Assembly (NCBI RefSeq): GCF_042477335.2
Contig: NC_091245.1
Span: forward strand, 120,268,501-120,332,500
Reading direction: 5' to 3'
Origin: Ovis canadensis
Taxonomy: Eukaryota > Chordata > Mammalia > Artiodactyla > Bovidae
DNA: 64,000 nt
Shown: positions 27,936-43,169 of the stretch, one piece after another
How the letters are laid out: each line of letters opens with the position of its first letter
Numbering within the stretch: position 1 is the first letter of the stretch
Notes under the pieces: model-generated
Seen by the model: only the letters and a program-made list of their open reading frames with translations
What the model was told of the DNA's origin: nothing
The model's database searches: none
Position numbers and translations under genes: made by a program

Positions 27936-30900
27936 CAGTTCAGTTCAGTCACTCAGTCATGTCCGACTTTTTGCAACCCCATGGATTGCAACACGCCAGG
28001 CCTCCCTGTCCATCACCAACTACTGGAGTTTACTCATACTCCTGTCCATTGAGTTGGTGATGCCATCCAACCATCTCATCCTCTGTCGTCCCCTTCTCCT
28101 TCTGCCTTAAATCTTTCCCAGCATCAGGGTCTTTGCAAATGAGTCAGTCCTTCACGGCAAGTGATCAAAGTACTGGAGTTTCAGCTTCAGCATCAGTCCT
28201 TCCAATGAATATTCAGGGCTGATTTCCTTTAGGATGGACTGGTTGAACCTCCTTGCAGTCCAAGGGACTCGCAAGAGTCTTCTCCAACACCACAGTTCAA
28301 AAGCATCAATTCTTCAGCACTCAGCTTTCTTTATAGTCCAACTCTCACATCCATACATGACTACTGGAAAAACCATAGCTTTGACTAGACAGACCTTTTT
28401 GCCAAAGTAATGTCTCTGCTTTTTGATATGCTGTCTAGGTTGGTCATAACTTTTCCTCCAAAGAGTAATTGTCTTTGAATTTCATGGCTACAATCACCAT
28501 TTGCAGTAATTATGGAGTCCCCAAAAATAAGGTCGGTCACTATTTCCACTGTTTCCCCATCTATTTTTCATAAAGCGATGGGACCAGATGCCATGATCTT
28601 AGATTTCTGAATGTTGAGTTTTAGGACAACTTTTTCACTCTCCTCTTTCACTTTCATCAAGAGGCTCTTTAGTTCTTCTTAGCTTTCTACCTTAAAGGTG
28701 GTGTCATCTGCATATCTGAGGTTATTGATATTTCTCCCAGCAATCTTGACTCCAGCTTGTGTTTCATCCAGCTCGGTGTTTCTCATGATGTACTCTGCAT
28801 ATAAGTTAAATAAGCAGGGTGACAATATACAGCCTTGACATACTCCTTTCCTGACTTGGAACCAATCTGTTGTTCCATGTATGGTTCTAACTGTTGCTTC
28901 CTGACCTGCATACAGGTTTCTCAAGAGGCAAGTCAAGTGGTCTGGTAGTATGGTTCTAACTGTTGCTTCCTGACCTGCATACAGGTTTCTCAAGAGGCAA
29001 GTCAAGTGGTCTGGTATTCCCATCTCTTTCAGAATTTTCCAGAGTTTGTTGTGGTCCACACAGTCAAAGGCTTTGGCATAGTCAAAAAAGCAGAAGTAGA
29101 TGTTTTTCTGGAACTCCCTTGCTTTTTCAATGAGCCAGCAGATGTTGGCAATTTGATTTCTGGTTCCTCTGCCTTTTCTAAAACCAGCTTGAACTACTGG
29201 AAGTTCACAGCTCACGTATTGCTGGAGCCTGGCTTGGAGAATTTTGAGCATCACTTTACTAGCGTGTGAGATGAGTGCAACTGTGTGGTAGTTTGAGCAT
29301 TCTTTAGCATTGCCTTTCTTTGGGATTGGAATGAAAACTGACCTTTCCCAGTCCTGTGGCCACTGCTGAGTTTTCCAAATTTGCTGACATATTGTGTTCA
29401 GCACTTTCACAGCATCGTCTTTTAGGATTTGAAATAGCTCAACTGAAATTCCATCACCTCCATTAGCTTTGTTCATAGTGATGCTTTCTCAGGCTCAGTT
29501 GACTTCACATTCCAGGATGTCTGCTCTAGGTGAGTGAATGATCACACCATCGTAATTATCTTGGTCATGAAGATCTTTTTTGTACAGTTTTTCTGTGTAT
29601 TCTTGCCACCTCTTCTGAATATCTTCTGCTTCTGTTAGGTTCATACCATTTCTGTCCTTTATTGTACCCATTTTTGCATGAAATGTTCCCTTGGTATCTC
29701 TAATTTTCTTGAAGAGATCGCTAGACTTTTCTATTCTATTGTTTTCCTCTATTTATTTGCATTGATTGCTGAGGAAGGCTTTCTTCTCTCTCCTTGCTAG
29801 TCTTTGAAACTCTGCATTCAAGTGGATAGATCCTTCCTTTTCTTCATTGCCTTTTGATTCTTTTCTATTCACAGCTATTTCTAAGGCCGCCTCAGACAAG
29901 CATTTTGCCTTTTTGTATTTCTTTTCCTTGGGGATGGTCTTGATCCCTGTCTCCTGTACAATGTCACTAACCTCCATCCTTAGGCACTCTATCAGATCTG
30001 ATCCCTTGAATCTGTCACTTCTACTGTATAATCATAAGGGAATTGATTCAGGTCATACCTGAATGGTCTCATGGTTTTCCCTATTTTCTACAATGTAAGT
30101 CTGAATTTGGCAATAAGGAATTCATGGTCTGTGCCACAATCAGCTCCCAGTCTTGTTTTTGTTGACTGTATAGAACTTCTCCATCTTTGGCTGCAAAGAT
30201 CTGAATTCGGTGCTGATCATCTGGTGATGTCCATGTGTAGAGTCTTCTCTTGTGTTGTTGGAAGAGAGTGTTTGCTATGACCAGTGTGTTCTCTCTATTA
30301 GCCTTTGCCCTGCTTCATTCTGTACCCCAAGGCCAAATTTGTCTGTCACTCCAGGTGTTTCTTGACTTCCTACTTTTGCATTCCAGTCCTCTATAATGAA
30401 AAGGACATCTTTATTGAGTGTTAGTTCTAGAAGGTCTTATACGTCTTCATACAACCATTCAACTTCAGCTTCTTCAGCATTACTGGTTGGCACATAGACT
30501 TGGATTACTGCGATATTGAATGGTTTGCCTTGGAAACAAACAGAGATCATTCTTTCATTTTTGAGATTGCATCTAAGTACTGTATTTTGGACTCTTTTGT
30601 TGACTATGATGGCCACTCCATTTCTTCCAAGGGATTCTTGCCCACAGTAGTAGATATAATGGTCATCTGAGTTAAATTCATGTCCATTTTAGTTCACTGA
30701 TTCCTAAAATGTCGATGTTCACTCTTACCATCTCCTGTTTGACCACTTCCAATTTGCCTTGATTCATGGACCTAACATTCCAGGTTCCTATGCAATATTG
30801 CTCTTTGCAACATCAGACTTTACTTCCATCACCAGTCACATCCACAACTGGGTGTTGTTTTTGCTTTGGCTCCAACTCTTCAATCTTCTGGAGTTACTTC

Positions 30901-31071
30901 TCCACTGACCTCCAGTAGCATACTGGGCACTTGGGGAGTTCATTTTTCAGTGTCCTATCTTTTTGCCTTTGCATACTCTTCTTGGGTTTCTCAACGCAAT
31001 AATAGTGATGTGGTTTGCCATTCCTTTCTCCAGTGGACCACATTCTGTCAGAACTCTCCACCATGACCCAC
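27936..31071 (-). mobile_element. BovB LINE (copy B) inserted in copy A
   Basis: A near full-length BovB (about 3.1 kb), with 3' tail CAGTTCAGTTCAGTCACTCA at the left end and the start of the leader at about 31070. The host repeat TGAAGCCT is duplicated at 27928-27935 and 31072-31079. It retains a 265-codon open reverse transcriptase frame (29476-28682) with intact YADD (LRYADDTT). A 69-bp tandem duplication lies inside that frame. Other regions have frame breaks. Confidence 0.94.
28880..29017 (-). repeat. 69-bp tandem duplication inside BovB reverse transcriptase
   Basis: Units 28880-28948 and 28949-29017 differ at one base (68/69). On the - strand each encodes the block DHLTCLLRNLYAGQEATVRT, so the 23-codon repeat keeps the frame open. 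Confidence 0.97.
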
Positions 31072-31732
31072 TGAAGCCTAGCTTGAAGGATTTTGAGTAT
31101 TACCTCGCTAGCATGTGAAATGAGTGTAATTGTGCAGTAGTTTGAACATCCTCTGGCGTAGACCTTCTTTGGGATTGGAATGAAAACTGATCTTTTCTAG
31201 TCCTGTGGCCACTGCTGAGTTTTTCAAATTTGCTGATGTATAGCATGCAGCACTTAAGAGCATCATCCTATTTTAGGATTTGAAATAGCTCAGCTGGAAT
31301 TCCATCACTTTGTTCTTAGTAATGCTTCCTAAGGCTCACTTGACTTCACACTCTGCTCCAGGATTTCTGGCTCTGGTTGAGTGACCACACCATTGTGGTT
31401 ATCTGGGTCATTAAGACCTTTTGTGTACAGTTCTTCTCTGTATTCTTACCACCTCTTCTTAATATCTTCTGCTTCTGTTAGGTCTACCATTTCTGTCCTT
31501 TATCGAGCCCATCTTTGCATGAAATGTTCCCTTGGTATCTCTAATTTTCTTGAAGAGACCTCTAGTCTTTCCCATTCTGTTTTCCTCTGTTTCTTTTCCT
31601 TCGTTCACTTAAGAAGGTTTTCTTATGTCTCCCTGCTCTTCTTTGGCACTTTGCATTCAGATGGGTATATCTTTCATTTTCTCCTTTGCCTTTCACTTCT
31701 TTTCTCAGCTATTTGTAAGGCCTTGATTCTTT

Positions 31733-33013
31733 AGTGGCTTGCTTACCTGCCCCTAGTGACTGCTGCCCTTTGTTAATTGGCCTTTCAGGATTATTGGATC
31801 TCAGGTGCCCTCAAGTCTTGCCTGGGTCTCTGACCTGCTTGTAAGACAAAGACATGGCCTTAACTGGTGCAAAGATATAATAATAAAGTCACCCCCATCC
31901 CATATTGTAAGATAGGACTCCTGAATGATTTAATAAATATCCCTGAAGACTGCCGGCAAACAGATTGATGACAGCCTGGAAGGAGATCTCTAGTGATCCC
32001 AATGTGCATTTTAAACAATTATTAGAATGAAGGCATAGAAGGCATGTTTGTCATTTTTATGAAGGAGGCAAGGTAGAGGGGGAGGTTGGGGAATCACTAA
32101 TGTATTGAATGGTAAAGTTGAGACTTGCAAAAGCTTCTGTTAGGCTATAAGAATAGGCTATATTTACCAAAAGCATTCATAGGAATTTATACCACTATCC
32201 TTATGCTTTAAGAAGGCTATAAGAAAAGAGAGACATGACTTTATAGCCGTTTTAGAAGGCTTTACATGTTTAGTTGACATAAACAATAATTTTAGTTCAT
32301 TGTGTGACATATCCACCCACACTGCAGGCTCAGATGGCATCAGTGAAGGCCCAGTGCCTAGCACAAGAGTAATGAGGGGCCCACTCTACTCCATTTGGGT
32401 CATTCCAGACCTGAAATATCTTGTTCCACACTGACATAAATTCCTTTGGAATAAAGCTAATAAATCCAAGTTTGACCTGAAGAGAGTAGATCATATAGTA
32501 ATGAAACATGGAAAAGTGTTTGTCTAATGATTGAAAGATCCAGACTGGACAGGAAAAGGGAAAAAAAAAAAAACTCCAGTAAAGAATATAATAGTGATTT
32601 TCTTAAAAATTTTTGTATTAAAGGCCTAATTCATACATTTATTATTTACCCTAGTATGTCAGAGTAGGAGTACTGAATACCTGTTACAGAGTTATCCTTT
32701 GCCCTAACATGGGAAAGAATTTTCAGAAAATTAGAATGACCTAAATATGGAGTGAAAGAGGTGTTATATTCTGTCTGTCCAAGATACTGAGCTCTCTGTC
32801 ACTGGAACTATCCAGCAGATTCTGAAAGACGGATTGTCCAGAATCAAGGATGTTGTAAAGGGAATTCTCAGATGACTTGTGGTCCTTTCCAACACTGAGA
32901 TTCTACTTCTTTCTGATTTATTCATCTTAGCCTTGTTCGTTTTCTACTTCCTTCCCCATTACCCCTATTCTTTTATTTTTCATCTTTCTGATGCTTAGGT
33001 TGGTAGAAAGTGG
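31733..33013. other. Intron sequence, no gene seen
   Basis: AT-rich single-copy sequence with an A-run at about 32560-32572. No transposon or conserved coding block recognised. Confidence 0.55.
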
Positions 33014-33023
33014 AAATGCACTC

Positions 33024-33147
33024 CTGGCAACCCACTCCAGTCTTCTTGCCTGGAGAATCCCCATGGACAGAGGAGCCTGGCGGGCTACAGTCCATGGGGT
33101 TACAAACAGTTGGGCACAACTAAGCAACTAAGCAGAGCACAGCACAG
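33024..33147 (+). mobile_element. Truncated BovA-type SINE
   Basis: Contains CTTGCCTGGAGAATCCCCAT and AGGAGCCTGGCGGGCTACAG, ending in an AGCAGAGCACAGCACAG tail. The flanks AAATGCACTC (33014-33023) and AAGTGCACTC (33148-33157) form a near-perfect target duplication about 0.3 kb upstream of the last STYXL2 exon. Confidence 0.88.
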
Positions 33148-33307
33148 AAGTGCACTCAATGTTTCAAAAGTGGGGACAGTGGTTAGATCCTTTTTTTCCC
33201 CACCCACTCCCCAGTCCTTGTACATGTTCAGAAAATGTTTCCACAAGCACAGGGTGGCCTCACTGCTCTGACTTCTGTAGTATGGGGGCAATGATGCTTG
33301 TCCCTAA

Positions 33308-36304
<2,997 letters not shown>

Positions 36305-36790
36305 GAACACAGGGAGAAGCCTTACAACTTAGCATAGGGCTCAAGACACACACAGCCACAGCCCACCAAGGGACAAGGATGGGGCAAGGATCATATGGAG
36401 GGGCAGAAGTGAAGTGAGCAGCACCAGGCAGGAAGACACCAGATGTGGGGTAGGGAGGAAACAGAGAAGGAGAAGAAGAGCCATAAACGGGAGGTCCAAA
36501 TGAGGGACCAACTGACGCCCAGTGCTTCTGAACTTTAGTACTTCACTTACATGTTTGATTTTTTTCATCACAGACTAGAGATGAGCTTACACAGGCACTA
36601 TAGTTTGTTGGAGACTCCAACTTATTCCAGAAAGGCTGTGAGTACAGGACATGGTTCTATATGTAGAGGTTTGATAATGAGACCCAAGAAATCTATCCTG
36701 TGGCAAGTCTCACCTCTCCCAGCAGCTGAGTTCTGGTTGTTTGTTTTGAATGTTTTGGATCTCCATTAAATTGATATGTTGTCAAATATT
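36305..36790 (+). other. STYXL2: STYXL2 3' untranslated region (predicted)
   Basis: Single-copy sequence directly after the stop codon, A/G-rich at first, running to the predicted poly(A) site. The end is inferred from the ATTAAA signal at 36765 and the T/G-rich downstream sequence. A longer alternative 3'UTR cannot be excluded. Confidence 0.65.
36765..36770 (+). terminator. STYXL2: Probable polyadenylation signal ATTAAA of STYXL2
   Basis: The common variant ATTAAA is followed by a TGTTGTC and TTCTTGTTT T/G-rich downstream element within 35 bp. It is the first good signal after the stop codon. Confidence 0.6.
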
Positions 36791-37015
36791 TCTTGTTTAT
36801 TCTGGTCACTTTTAACTCTTTGGATATTAGTGGAAACCCACTTTAAGAGACACAGATGTGTTACCAAGAGCCACCCTCACCTTGTGCTACAAAAGCTATG
36901 TCTCCAATACTAATATCATATTTTAAAATATTAATATATAAAATATTATTATTTTAAAATAATATTTATTATTATAAAAATAATAACCAAGTATTTAGGA
37001 TACAGTGCAATGGGA
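36791..37015. repeat. AT-rich low-complexity stretch downstream of STYXL2
   Basis: About 36918-36985 is built almost entirely of AATATTA and TTTTAAAA-like blocks. The rest is ordinary intergenic sequence. Confidence 0.7.
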
Positions 37016-37076
37016 AGCCATGGGTCTCCTGCACTGCAGGCAGATTCTTTACCATCTAAGCCACCAGGGAAGCCCC
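37016..37076 (-). mobile_element. Bov-tA SINE head fragment
   Basis: Reverse complement of the tRNA-derived head only: TCTCCTGCACTGCAGGCAGA, then TTTACCATCTAAGCCACC and AGGGAAGCCCC. Confidence 0.8.
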
Positions 37077-37403
37077 AGGGAAGGGGAAGACACGAGGGGG
37101 ACCCTTGAGAGTAACAGATGGAACTCAAGAGAGAAAGGTTTTATAGTGGTGAGCTAAAGGTAGAGAGTCCCTCTGGAATGGTAGGGGTTAAAAGCAAACC
37201 ACCATGAGGGAGAGAAAAAACGAAGCCCAGCGCAAGGAGATGGAGATGTATTTTTATGAGGTCTTGTGGTCATCTTTGCTTTTCGTTCCTTTGAGGATCA
37301 CTGGACAATGCCGTGGGCAGTCCATTTGATCCTTCTCTGCAGTCTAGATGGGCTAGGTTGATGAGATTTCTTATGTGTTGTTCTCAAGGTTTTTCAGCCT
37401 TCC
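37077..37403. other. Intergenic, nothing firmly recognised
   Basis: Purine-rich sequence between two SINEs. It may be part of an old LTR but carries no diagnostic signal I can name. Confidence 0.45.
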
Positions 37404-37414
37404 AAACACAGGTT

Positions 37415-37678
37415 CGGAGAAGGCAATGGCACCCCACTCCAGTACTCCTGCCTGGAAAATCCCATGGATGGAGGAGCCTGGTAGGCTGCAGTCCATGGGG
37501 TCGCTAAGACACAACTGAGCAACTTCACTTTCACTTTTCACTTTCATGCATTGGAGAAGGAAATGGCAACCCACTCCAGTGTTCTTGCCTAGAGAATCCC
37601 AGGGATGGGGGAGCCTGGTGGGCTGCCGTCTATGGGGCTGCACAGAGTTGAACACAACTGAAGCGACCTAGCAGCAGC
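37415..37678 (+). mobile_element. BOV-A2 SINE, complete dimer
   Basis: Two related monomers joined by the TTTCACTTTTCACTTTCATG linker, ending in a GCAGCAGC tail. An exact 11-bp direct repeat AAACACAGGTT at 37404-37414 and 37679-37689 marks the insertion. Confidence 0.96.
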
Positions 37679-37689
37679 AAACACAGGTT

Positions 37690-40600
37690 GAATTGCCAAA
37701 GCAAGAGACATGTTTTGGGCACCTATCTCAAACATTGGGGAACTCATTTCTATAGTCCCTTTTAACCTGCAGCATCTTGCAGGATTCGAAAATAGGCATG
37801 CATCTAATTCATGAGATATAGTTGGGAGGGCAGAAGAGGAATGAGGAATCCACCAATGGGATGTATAGTAAGTGATCATTAATTGTGCGGTCATTTTTCC
37901 TAGAAACAGTTTTATAGGACGTGGACGTGATGCATCTTTTCTACGTGGATTATTAACATTACACATTGCAGTGAGCATGAATATACCAAGGCAAAAGGAA
38001 CAGACTTGAGCTCAAACCCAGACTTGCACATTAGCTGCTGTCAAAATACTGAATTAATTTGCTCACTTTCCTTCTACCACATCAGCCTGCAATTCAGTCA
38101 CTGATGGTGCTTCTCTCCCCTTCACTAGCTGAAGGAGAATGAGGCCTTAAAAAAAACACAGCTCAGCCTTTGTCCCATTTCCCTCTTTCCTTCTTCCTTT
38201 GCTCACTTTACTTTAGTCAGACTTAGTCCCTAGTTTCTGTGCTCAACAGGTCGTTGTCATCATCTAAGATGGTGCTGTCCTCATAGGCAAGAAGGCTGGT
38301 TGTGGCTCATTTTACCTTCTGGGCAAGCTCAAAGCTTCCTCTCTTATTTTACCCCTATAGGAAGGTTTCTGACATAGGCATAGACAATCAGTTGAGCATC
38401 CATTCTAGAAGAATGATCTTCTAGAGAGAGGATTGACAATATCCCTGGAACAACAGTTCTCTTTTTCTTTTCCTGATCTTCTTACCTTGAATTAGCTTCC
38501 AAATTGACCATCAATATTTAGAGACCCAAGTTCAGGGACTGAATTAACTGACAGGCCAGCTGAGCAGCTGCCCCCAGTGCCTGTTTATAAGGATCCAATT
38601 AACACAGATCTCTACACATGTCTTTTTTACTAACCTAAGTGGGAAATAAATAAATTTATCTCAATCATGTCAAGAAACTTTTTAAAACTCTCAGTCCTAA
38701 CAGTCCACTGAGTGGATGTTGAACAAGCATGTTAAAGCATCTCGGTATGAAGAGCCACCTAGTATTTCTCCAAACCTGAATTTGAGCCTGGTGAACACAT
38801 ACTAAAGATGTGGCCTAGTCTGCTTTTAGTTGAGTTCCTAGGCTAGAAAGACAGCAATGGTCCTCATAGTCTGTATGTGGACTAGCTCAGGGGAGGAAAT
38901 CCAAGAGAAGTCAAGGTCAAGACCTGCAGAAAGGCTTTTGCTTGCTGTGTCTCCAAGGATGTCTCCTTCAGGGTCCTGTGTTCAGGGAGGTGTCCACCTG
39001 AGAGTTCAGGATTCTGAATTCACCTGATTCCTGGTGTCCAGATTGTATTTTGGTAAATCACATTAATGAAAACTTTGTATCAGTTATAATGAGCTTGAAG
39101 GAATAGATGGGGTTTGAAGTATTAGGATCCCAAGTGTGACTTCTGAATTAGACCCAATCTAGGATGATAGGGTGGATTTCAGCCTTCCAGTCTCTGAATG
39201 ACATGAAAAGGTGTGTTTTATGTCAGTAAAGTCCTCAGAAGATGGCACGCCCAAAGTGGATGATGAGAGTTCAGTGGGGGAACTGTTTACAGAGGCATGG
39301 GCAGGGATAAGAGAGCAAACAGAAACAGCGAAGCACCCGCGTACCAGAAGAGTGGGATACTGATCCCGTCTTGGGACTGAGGGGGCAAAGTGAGGGAGCT
39401 GTTTCTAGAGCCAGCAAGAGCCATAACCACAGGAGGAGGGTCACCTAGCAACCTGGCAGGGGAGTGAGGAGAACTAATACCCTGACTTCTCTCTCCTCCT
39501 AAATATTGATCTCATGCTAGTAACTTTTTTTAGCCAAACCTAACTGTAATCCAGCAGGTGGGAAAACCCAGTAGTCTGGAGAAGAACAAAAGGTGAATCG
39601 GAAGGGGCGAACAGAGAATTACCAGCACAGATGTTAATACACTTACATGGAAAGGCCATCTCAGTAGAGCCTTTCTGATGATGTTTTAAATGACTGGGAG
39701 CAACATGCACTGAACACAACATTGATCCACCACTAAGAGTTAAGTAATGGCCGGAATAGGGTTTTAGCTACACAAAATCAGCTAGCTAATAGAGTCAGTG
39801 ATTTTGTTGTGTAGAAAAGAAAAAGAGGGGACAGATCTGAATTAATGTATCATCTACTTTTAAGTTATACAAAGAGCTCACTGGGAGACTTCCATGGTAA
39901 GGGAGAATAGTATACAGAAAGGGGCCCCGCAAGAGTGGAAATCCTGCATAAGATTTGGAGGTAGCTGGTAAGAGACAGAGAAGGCATTTTTTGACCTCCA
40001 AGGTCTGGAGGGGAAATGAAGTCATGGAGTCTGTGAAAAACAAGGTGGATCTGAAGCACCCGAGCAAGAAAGAGGAGACACACCCAAATTAGGTAATCCA
40101 AAAAGGAGTCATTTACAGAGGTGCAGACAGGATGGAGAGGTATAGTGTGCACCCTGAGGTTTAGGGTTAGGTGCCTGGGCCTGAAGAGTCAAGAGCAGAT
40201 GGATGATATCCAAGAATAAGGGCACAATTTCAGGCCAGTACACCAGTTATCCTGTGATATATCGTTGGCCCTGGGTTATGAAGACTGCTTTTAGTGTTTG
40301 GAAAATTACCAGAAGAGGGCATACGAATTTCTCTGGATTCCCTGAAACCTTTAGTCCTAGTGTTATTAGCCAATGGCAATTAAATAACTTCTTGCCACAA
40401 CCTGCTTAAAACACGCTAAACAGAATTGCCCTTGTGAGAAGAATCTTGAGTAAAAATTTATACCTAGCCTTAGGATCATCTGTCCTTATGAACTTTGGTT
40501 CAGGGCTCATGTTTTAAAGCACTATTTTCTGTGTCAGCTCCTGTTGCTAAGCAGGATGCCTTCCATCTTTTTCAGGTACCAACTAGAAACCACCTCCCCA

Positions 40601-41280
40601 TCCCTGCAACACACACACTCAAAAGTAAATTTCATGTAAAACCTTTAAGTCATGTCATCCCTCCAAATGTCTGCCAAAGTTAGTGTAAATCTATCCATGT
40701 GCATGTGAAGGTAGTTAACAATATAATTTTATTTCTATAGGTTCCAAACACCACTACTGTCATTTTTGGACATCATGGCCCCGCCTAGCATCTGTGAGCA
40801 GCTGTGCACACAGACCAGCTGCTGCAGCAACTGAGCCATCCCATTTCCAGCCATTCGGTCACCTCAATCCCAGGCGGACATGGCCTCTCATAGTGGGCAG
40901 AAGATCCACTTGGTTTAGATCTATCTGTGGCTAGGTTCCTGGAGGCAGAAGTTGGATCCAGCTTTGGTGGAAACCCAGAGCAGTGGCCATAACCAATAAT
41001 TCAGTTCAATTTAGCTCTGTTTGGTTAGGGTTAGAGTGAATGTCAGCCTTGTACCAACACTGGCCCAGGACACTGTGCTATTATCATCATTCTACAAGAA
41101 GTCATGGAAAACAGAGACAATCTCAAGTAAGAGAGAGTCCTAAATCCCTCAGGAGAAAGGTTTATGAAAAATTGCCCAGGTTAGAGAACAATCAAGGTCC
41201 CTGGGTCCAAGCTTAGTAGCCTGCCAGGCAGATAGGAAGAGCACCAACCTCTGAATCTTCAAAGCTCACAGCCAGCTCTG
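37690..41280. other. Intergenic single-copy sequence, no gene seen
   Basis: This is the longest stretch of the window without a recognisable young repeat. Open frames are short and featureless. A GC-balanced block at about 40740-40960 stands out slightly but matches nothing I know. Confidence 0.55.
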
Positions 41281-41850
41281 ACACCTCCTTTCCCTCATCC
41301 CTCACCTGAGCCAGGTGATTCTGCTCTTTGCATGTGTTTTCCTCATTTTGTGATCACCACCATCTCCCCAAACCGGGACTCTGCCTAGCAATTGCAGCCT
41401 CATTTCCTTTCCGTCTAGTCTAGAACTGAATTAATCTTCAAGTTCACAATTCTGGTTCTTTATCTCCTTCTACTTAAGAATTCTAATGGCTCCCTATTGC
41501 CTATGAAACGAAGTTCAAATTTCTTCCCTTGGCATTTGAGAGCCGCCTTCCCCTCCACTTCCAGCCCTACCTACTGCTCCCTTCGTGTCCCGACTTCCGC
41601 CTCTGTGAGAGCAGCACACCATTGCATACACTCTTTTGTGCCCTTTCTCAGGCTTTCCTCTCTGCCTCAGGGCCCCCCATCCCACCCACCCTGCTATCCC
41701 CGTGCTCAGACACCTCCGTTCTCTGAGATTCTCCTCTATCAAAACCCTTCCAGCCACCCTGACCACATGCCTCTCTTCCTCCTCTGAAATCGCACAGTGT
41801 TTTGTTTGTGCCTGTCTTTGGCACTTACTACACTCTGCTTTTTATTATAG
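41281..41850 (+). repeat. L2-type LINE remnant
   Basis: The segment TAATGGCTCCCTATTGCCTA, then a C-rich coding-like stretch, TCAGGCTTTCCTCTCTGCCT, TTGGCACTTACTACACTCTG and TTTTTATTATAGGAATT follows the order of the old mammalian L2 3' region. It is highly diverged and its left limit is uncertain. Confidence 0.55.
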
Positions 41851-42097
41851 GAATTTGGTACTTAAGGTTAAGAATGTCTACCTTACTTAAGGATTGATAG
41901 TACCTAAGGATTATTGTGGAGTTATACGAACTTGGTAAGTAAATTATACATTGGTATATGTAATTCTATAATAAAAACAACACATTATTGTTGTTATAGT
42001 TATCATTATAATAAACACAATGTGGTGACGTGGTTAAGCACACAGTTTTGGAATCTGATTGAAAAACCACCAACTTATTACATATTTACCATATTTC
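41851..42097. other. AT-rich intergenic sequence
   Basis: No repeat or gene recognised before the BovB fragment. Confidence 0.5.
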
Positions 42098-42380
42098 AAG
42101 CAAAGGAGATCGGTCCTGAGTGTTCTTTGGAAGGAATGATGCTAAAGCTGAAACTCCAGCACTTTGACCACCTCATATGAAGAGTTGACTCATTGGAAAA
42201 GACCCTGATGATGGGAGGGATTGGGGGCAGGAGGCGAAGAGGATGACAGATGGCATCACCGACTCGATGGACGTGAGTTTGAGTGAACTCCAGGAATTGG
42301 TGACGGACAGGGAGGTCTGGCATGCTGCGATTCATGGGGTCGCAAAGAGTCGGACACGACTGAGCGACTGAACTGAACTG
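42098..42380 (+). mobile_element. BovB 3' end, strongly 5'-truncated
   Basis: Contains GTTCTTTGGAAGGAATGATG, GTTGACTCATTGGAAAAGAC, and the tail GACTGAGCGACTGAACTGAA. A short deletion relative to other copies lies near 42248, where the 'agaggatgagatggctgga' block is missing. Confidence 0.9.
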
Positions 42381-42464
42381 AAGCACTAAGCTGAGAGCTT
42401 CAAGCATGGGCTATCTACTTTATTCTCTTCAAAAATTTTAAACTTTATTTATTTACTTCAGTTT

Positions 42465-42636
42465 TTAAACATGTGTTGTGCTAAACACTATGCTGGGCAC
42501 TAAGAATTCAGCAGAAGTCAAAACAGGTGATAATTTGCCCTCAAGGAGCTAATAATTTTATTGAGAGCCATAGATGGTAAAAAGGGAATTTAGAATATTA
42601 TTTATATATTTATTATCTGTTTGCTTATTTGTCTGT
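42465..42636 (+). repeat. Ancient mammalian repeat remnant
   Basis: Reads GTGTTGTGCTAAACACTATG, CTGGGCACTAAGAATTCAGC and CCTCAAGGAGCTAATAA, the pattern of a widespread old interspersed repeat. The family is not assigned. Confidence 0.5.
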
Positions 42637-42651
42637 CACTCTCTCCCTACT

Positions 42652-42967
42652 GGGCTTCCCTCATAGCTCTGTTGGTAAAGAATCTGCCTGCAATGCAGAA
42701 GACCCCAGGTTGATTCCTGGGTCGGAAGATCTGCTGGAGGAGTGATAGGCTACCCACTCCAGTATTCTTGGGCTTCCCTTGTGGCTCAGCTGGTAAAGAA
42801 TACTGCTGCAATGCAGGAGACCTATGTTCAATTCCTGGGTTGGGAAGATCCCCTGGAGAAGGGAAAGGCTACCCACTCTAGTATCTCTGGCCTGGAGAAT
42901 TCCGTGAACTATGTAGTCCATGGAGTTGCAAAGAGCCAGACACAACTAAGTGACTTTCACTTTCACT
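42652..42967 (+). mobile_element. Bov-tA SINE with two tRNA-like heads (composite)
   Basis: The head GGCTTCCCTCATAGCTCTG and a partial body are followed at 42771 by a second head (GGGCTTCCCTTGTGGCTCAG) and a full body. The repeat CTCTCTCCCTACT at 42639-42651 and 42968-42980 flanks the pair. They therefore integrated as one unit, or a second copy inserted into the first. Confidence 0.88.
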
Positions 42968-43080
42968 CTCTCTCCCTACTACAGTGAAAGCTCCATGAGG
43001 CTGTTGTTTCCTGTTGTAACCCCAGCACTAGAAGCCAAGCCTAGCAAAAAGGTGACTCTCAATAGACAGTTATTATGGCT
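42968..43080 (+). repeat. L2-type LINE 3' end remnant
   Basis: Contains AAGCTCCATGAGGCTGTTG, then TAACCCCAGCACTAGAAGCC, in the order of the L2 3' end. The element began left of the Bov-tA and was split by it. Confidence 0.6.
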
Positions 43081-43169
43081 AAAAATAATAGTTCTCTGAA
43101 AGATGGTGGTCTGGAGTAGGGTGTTACCTTAGACATGGTGATTAGGGAAATATTTCTCTGATGTTTCAA

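Larger units (their letters stand above)
26550..31718 (-). mobile_element. BovB LINE (copy A), split by two later insertions
   Basis: Segments 26550-27540, 27764-27935 and 31080-31718 together form one 5'-truncated BovB on the - strand. A perfect 14-bp direct repeat GGCCTTGATTCTTT at 26536-26549 and 31719-31732 bounds the whole block. That shows the three segments are one insertion and everything between them is secondary. The coding region is heavily broken. Confidence 0.92.
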
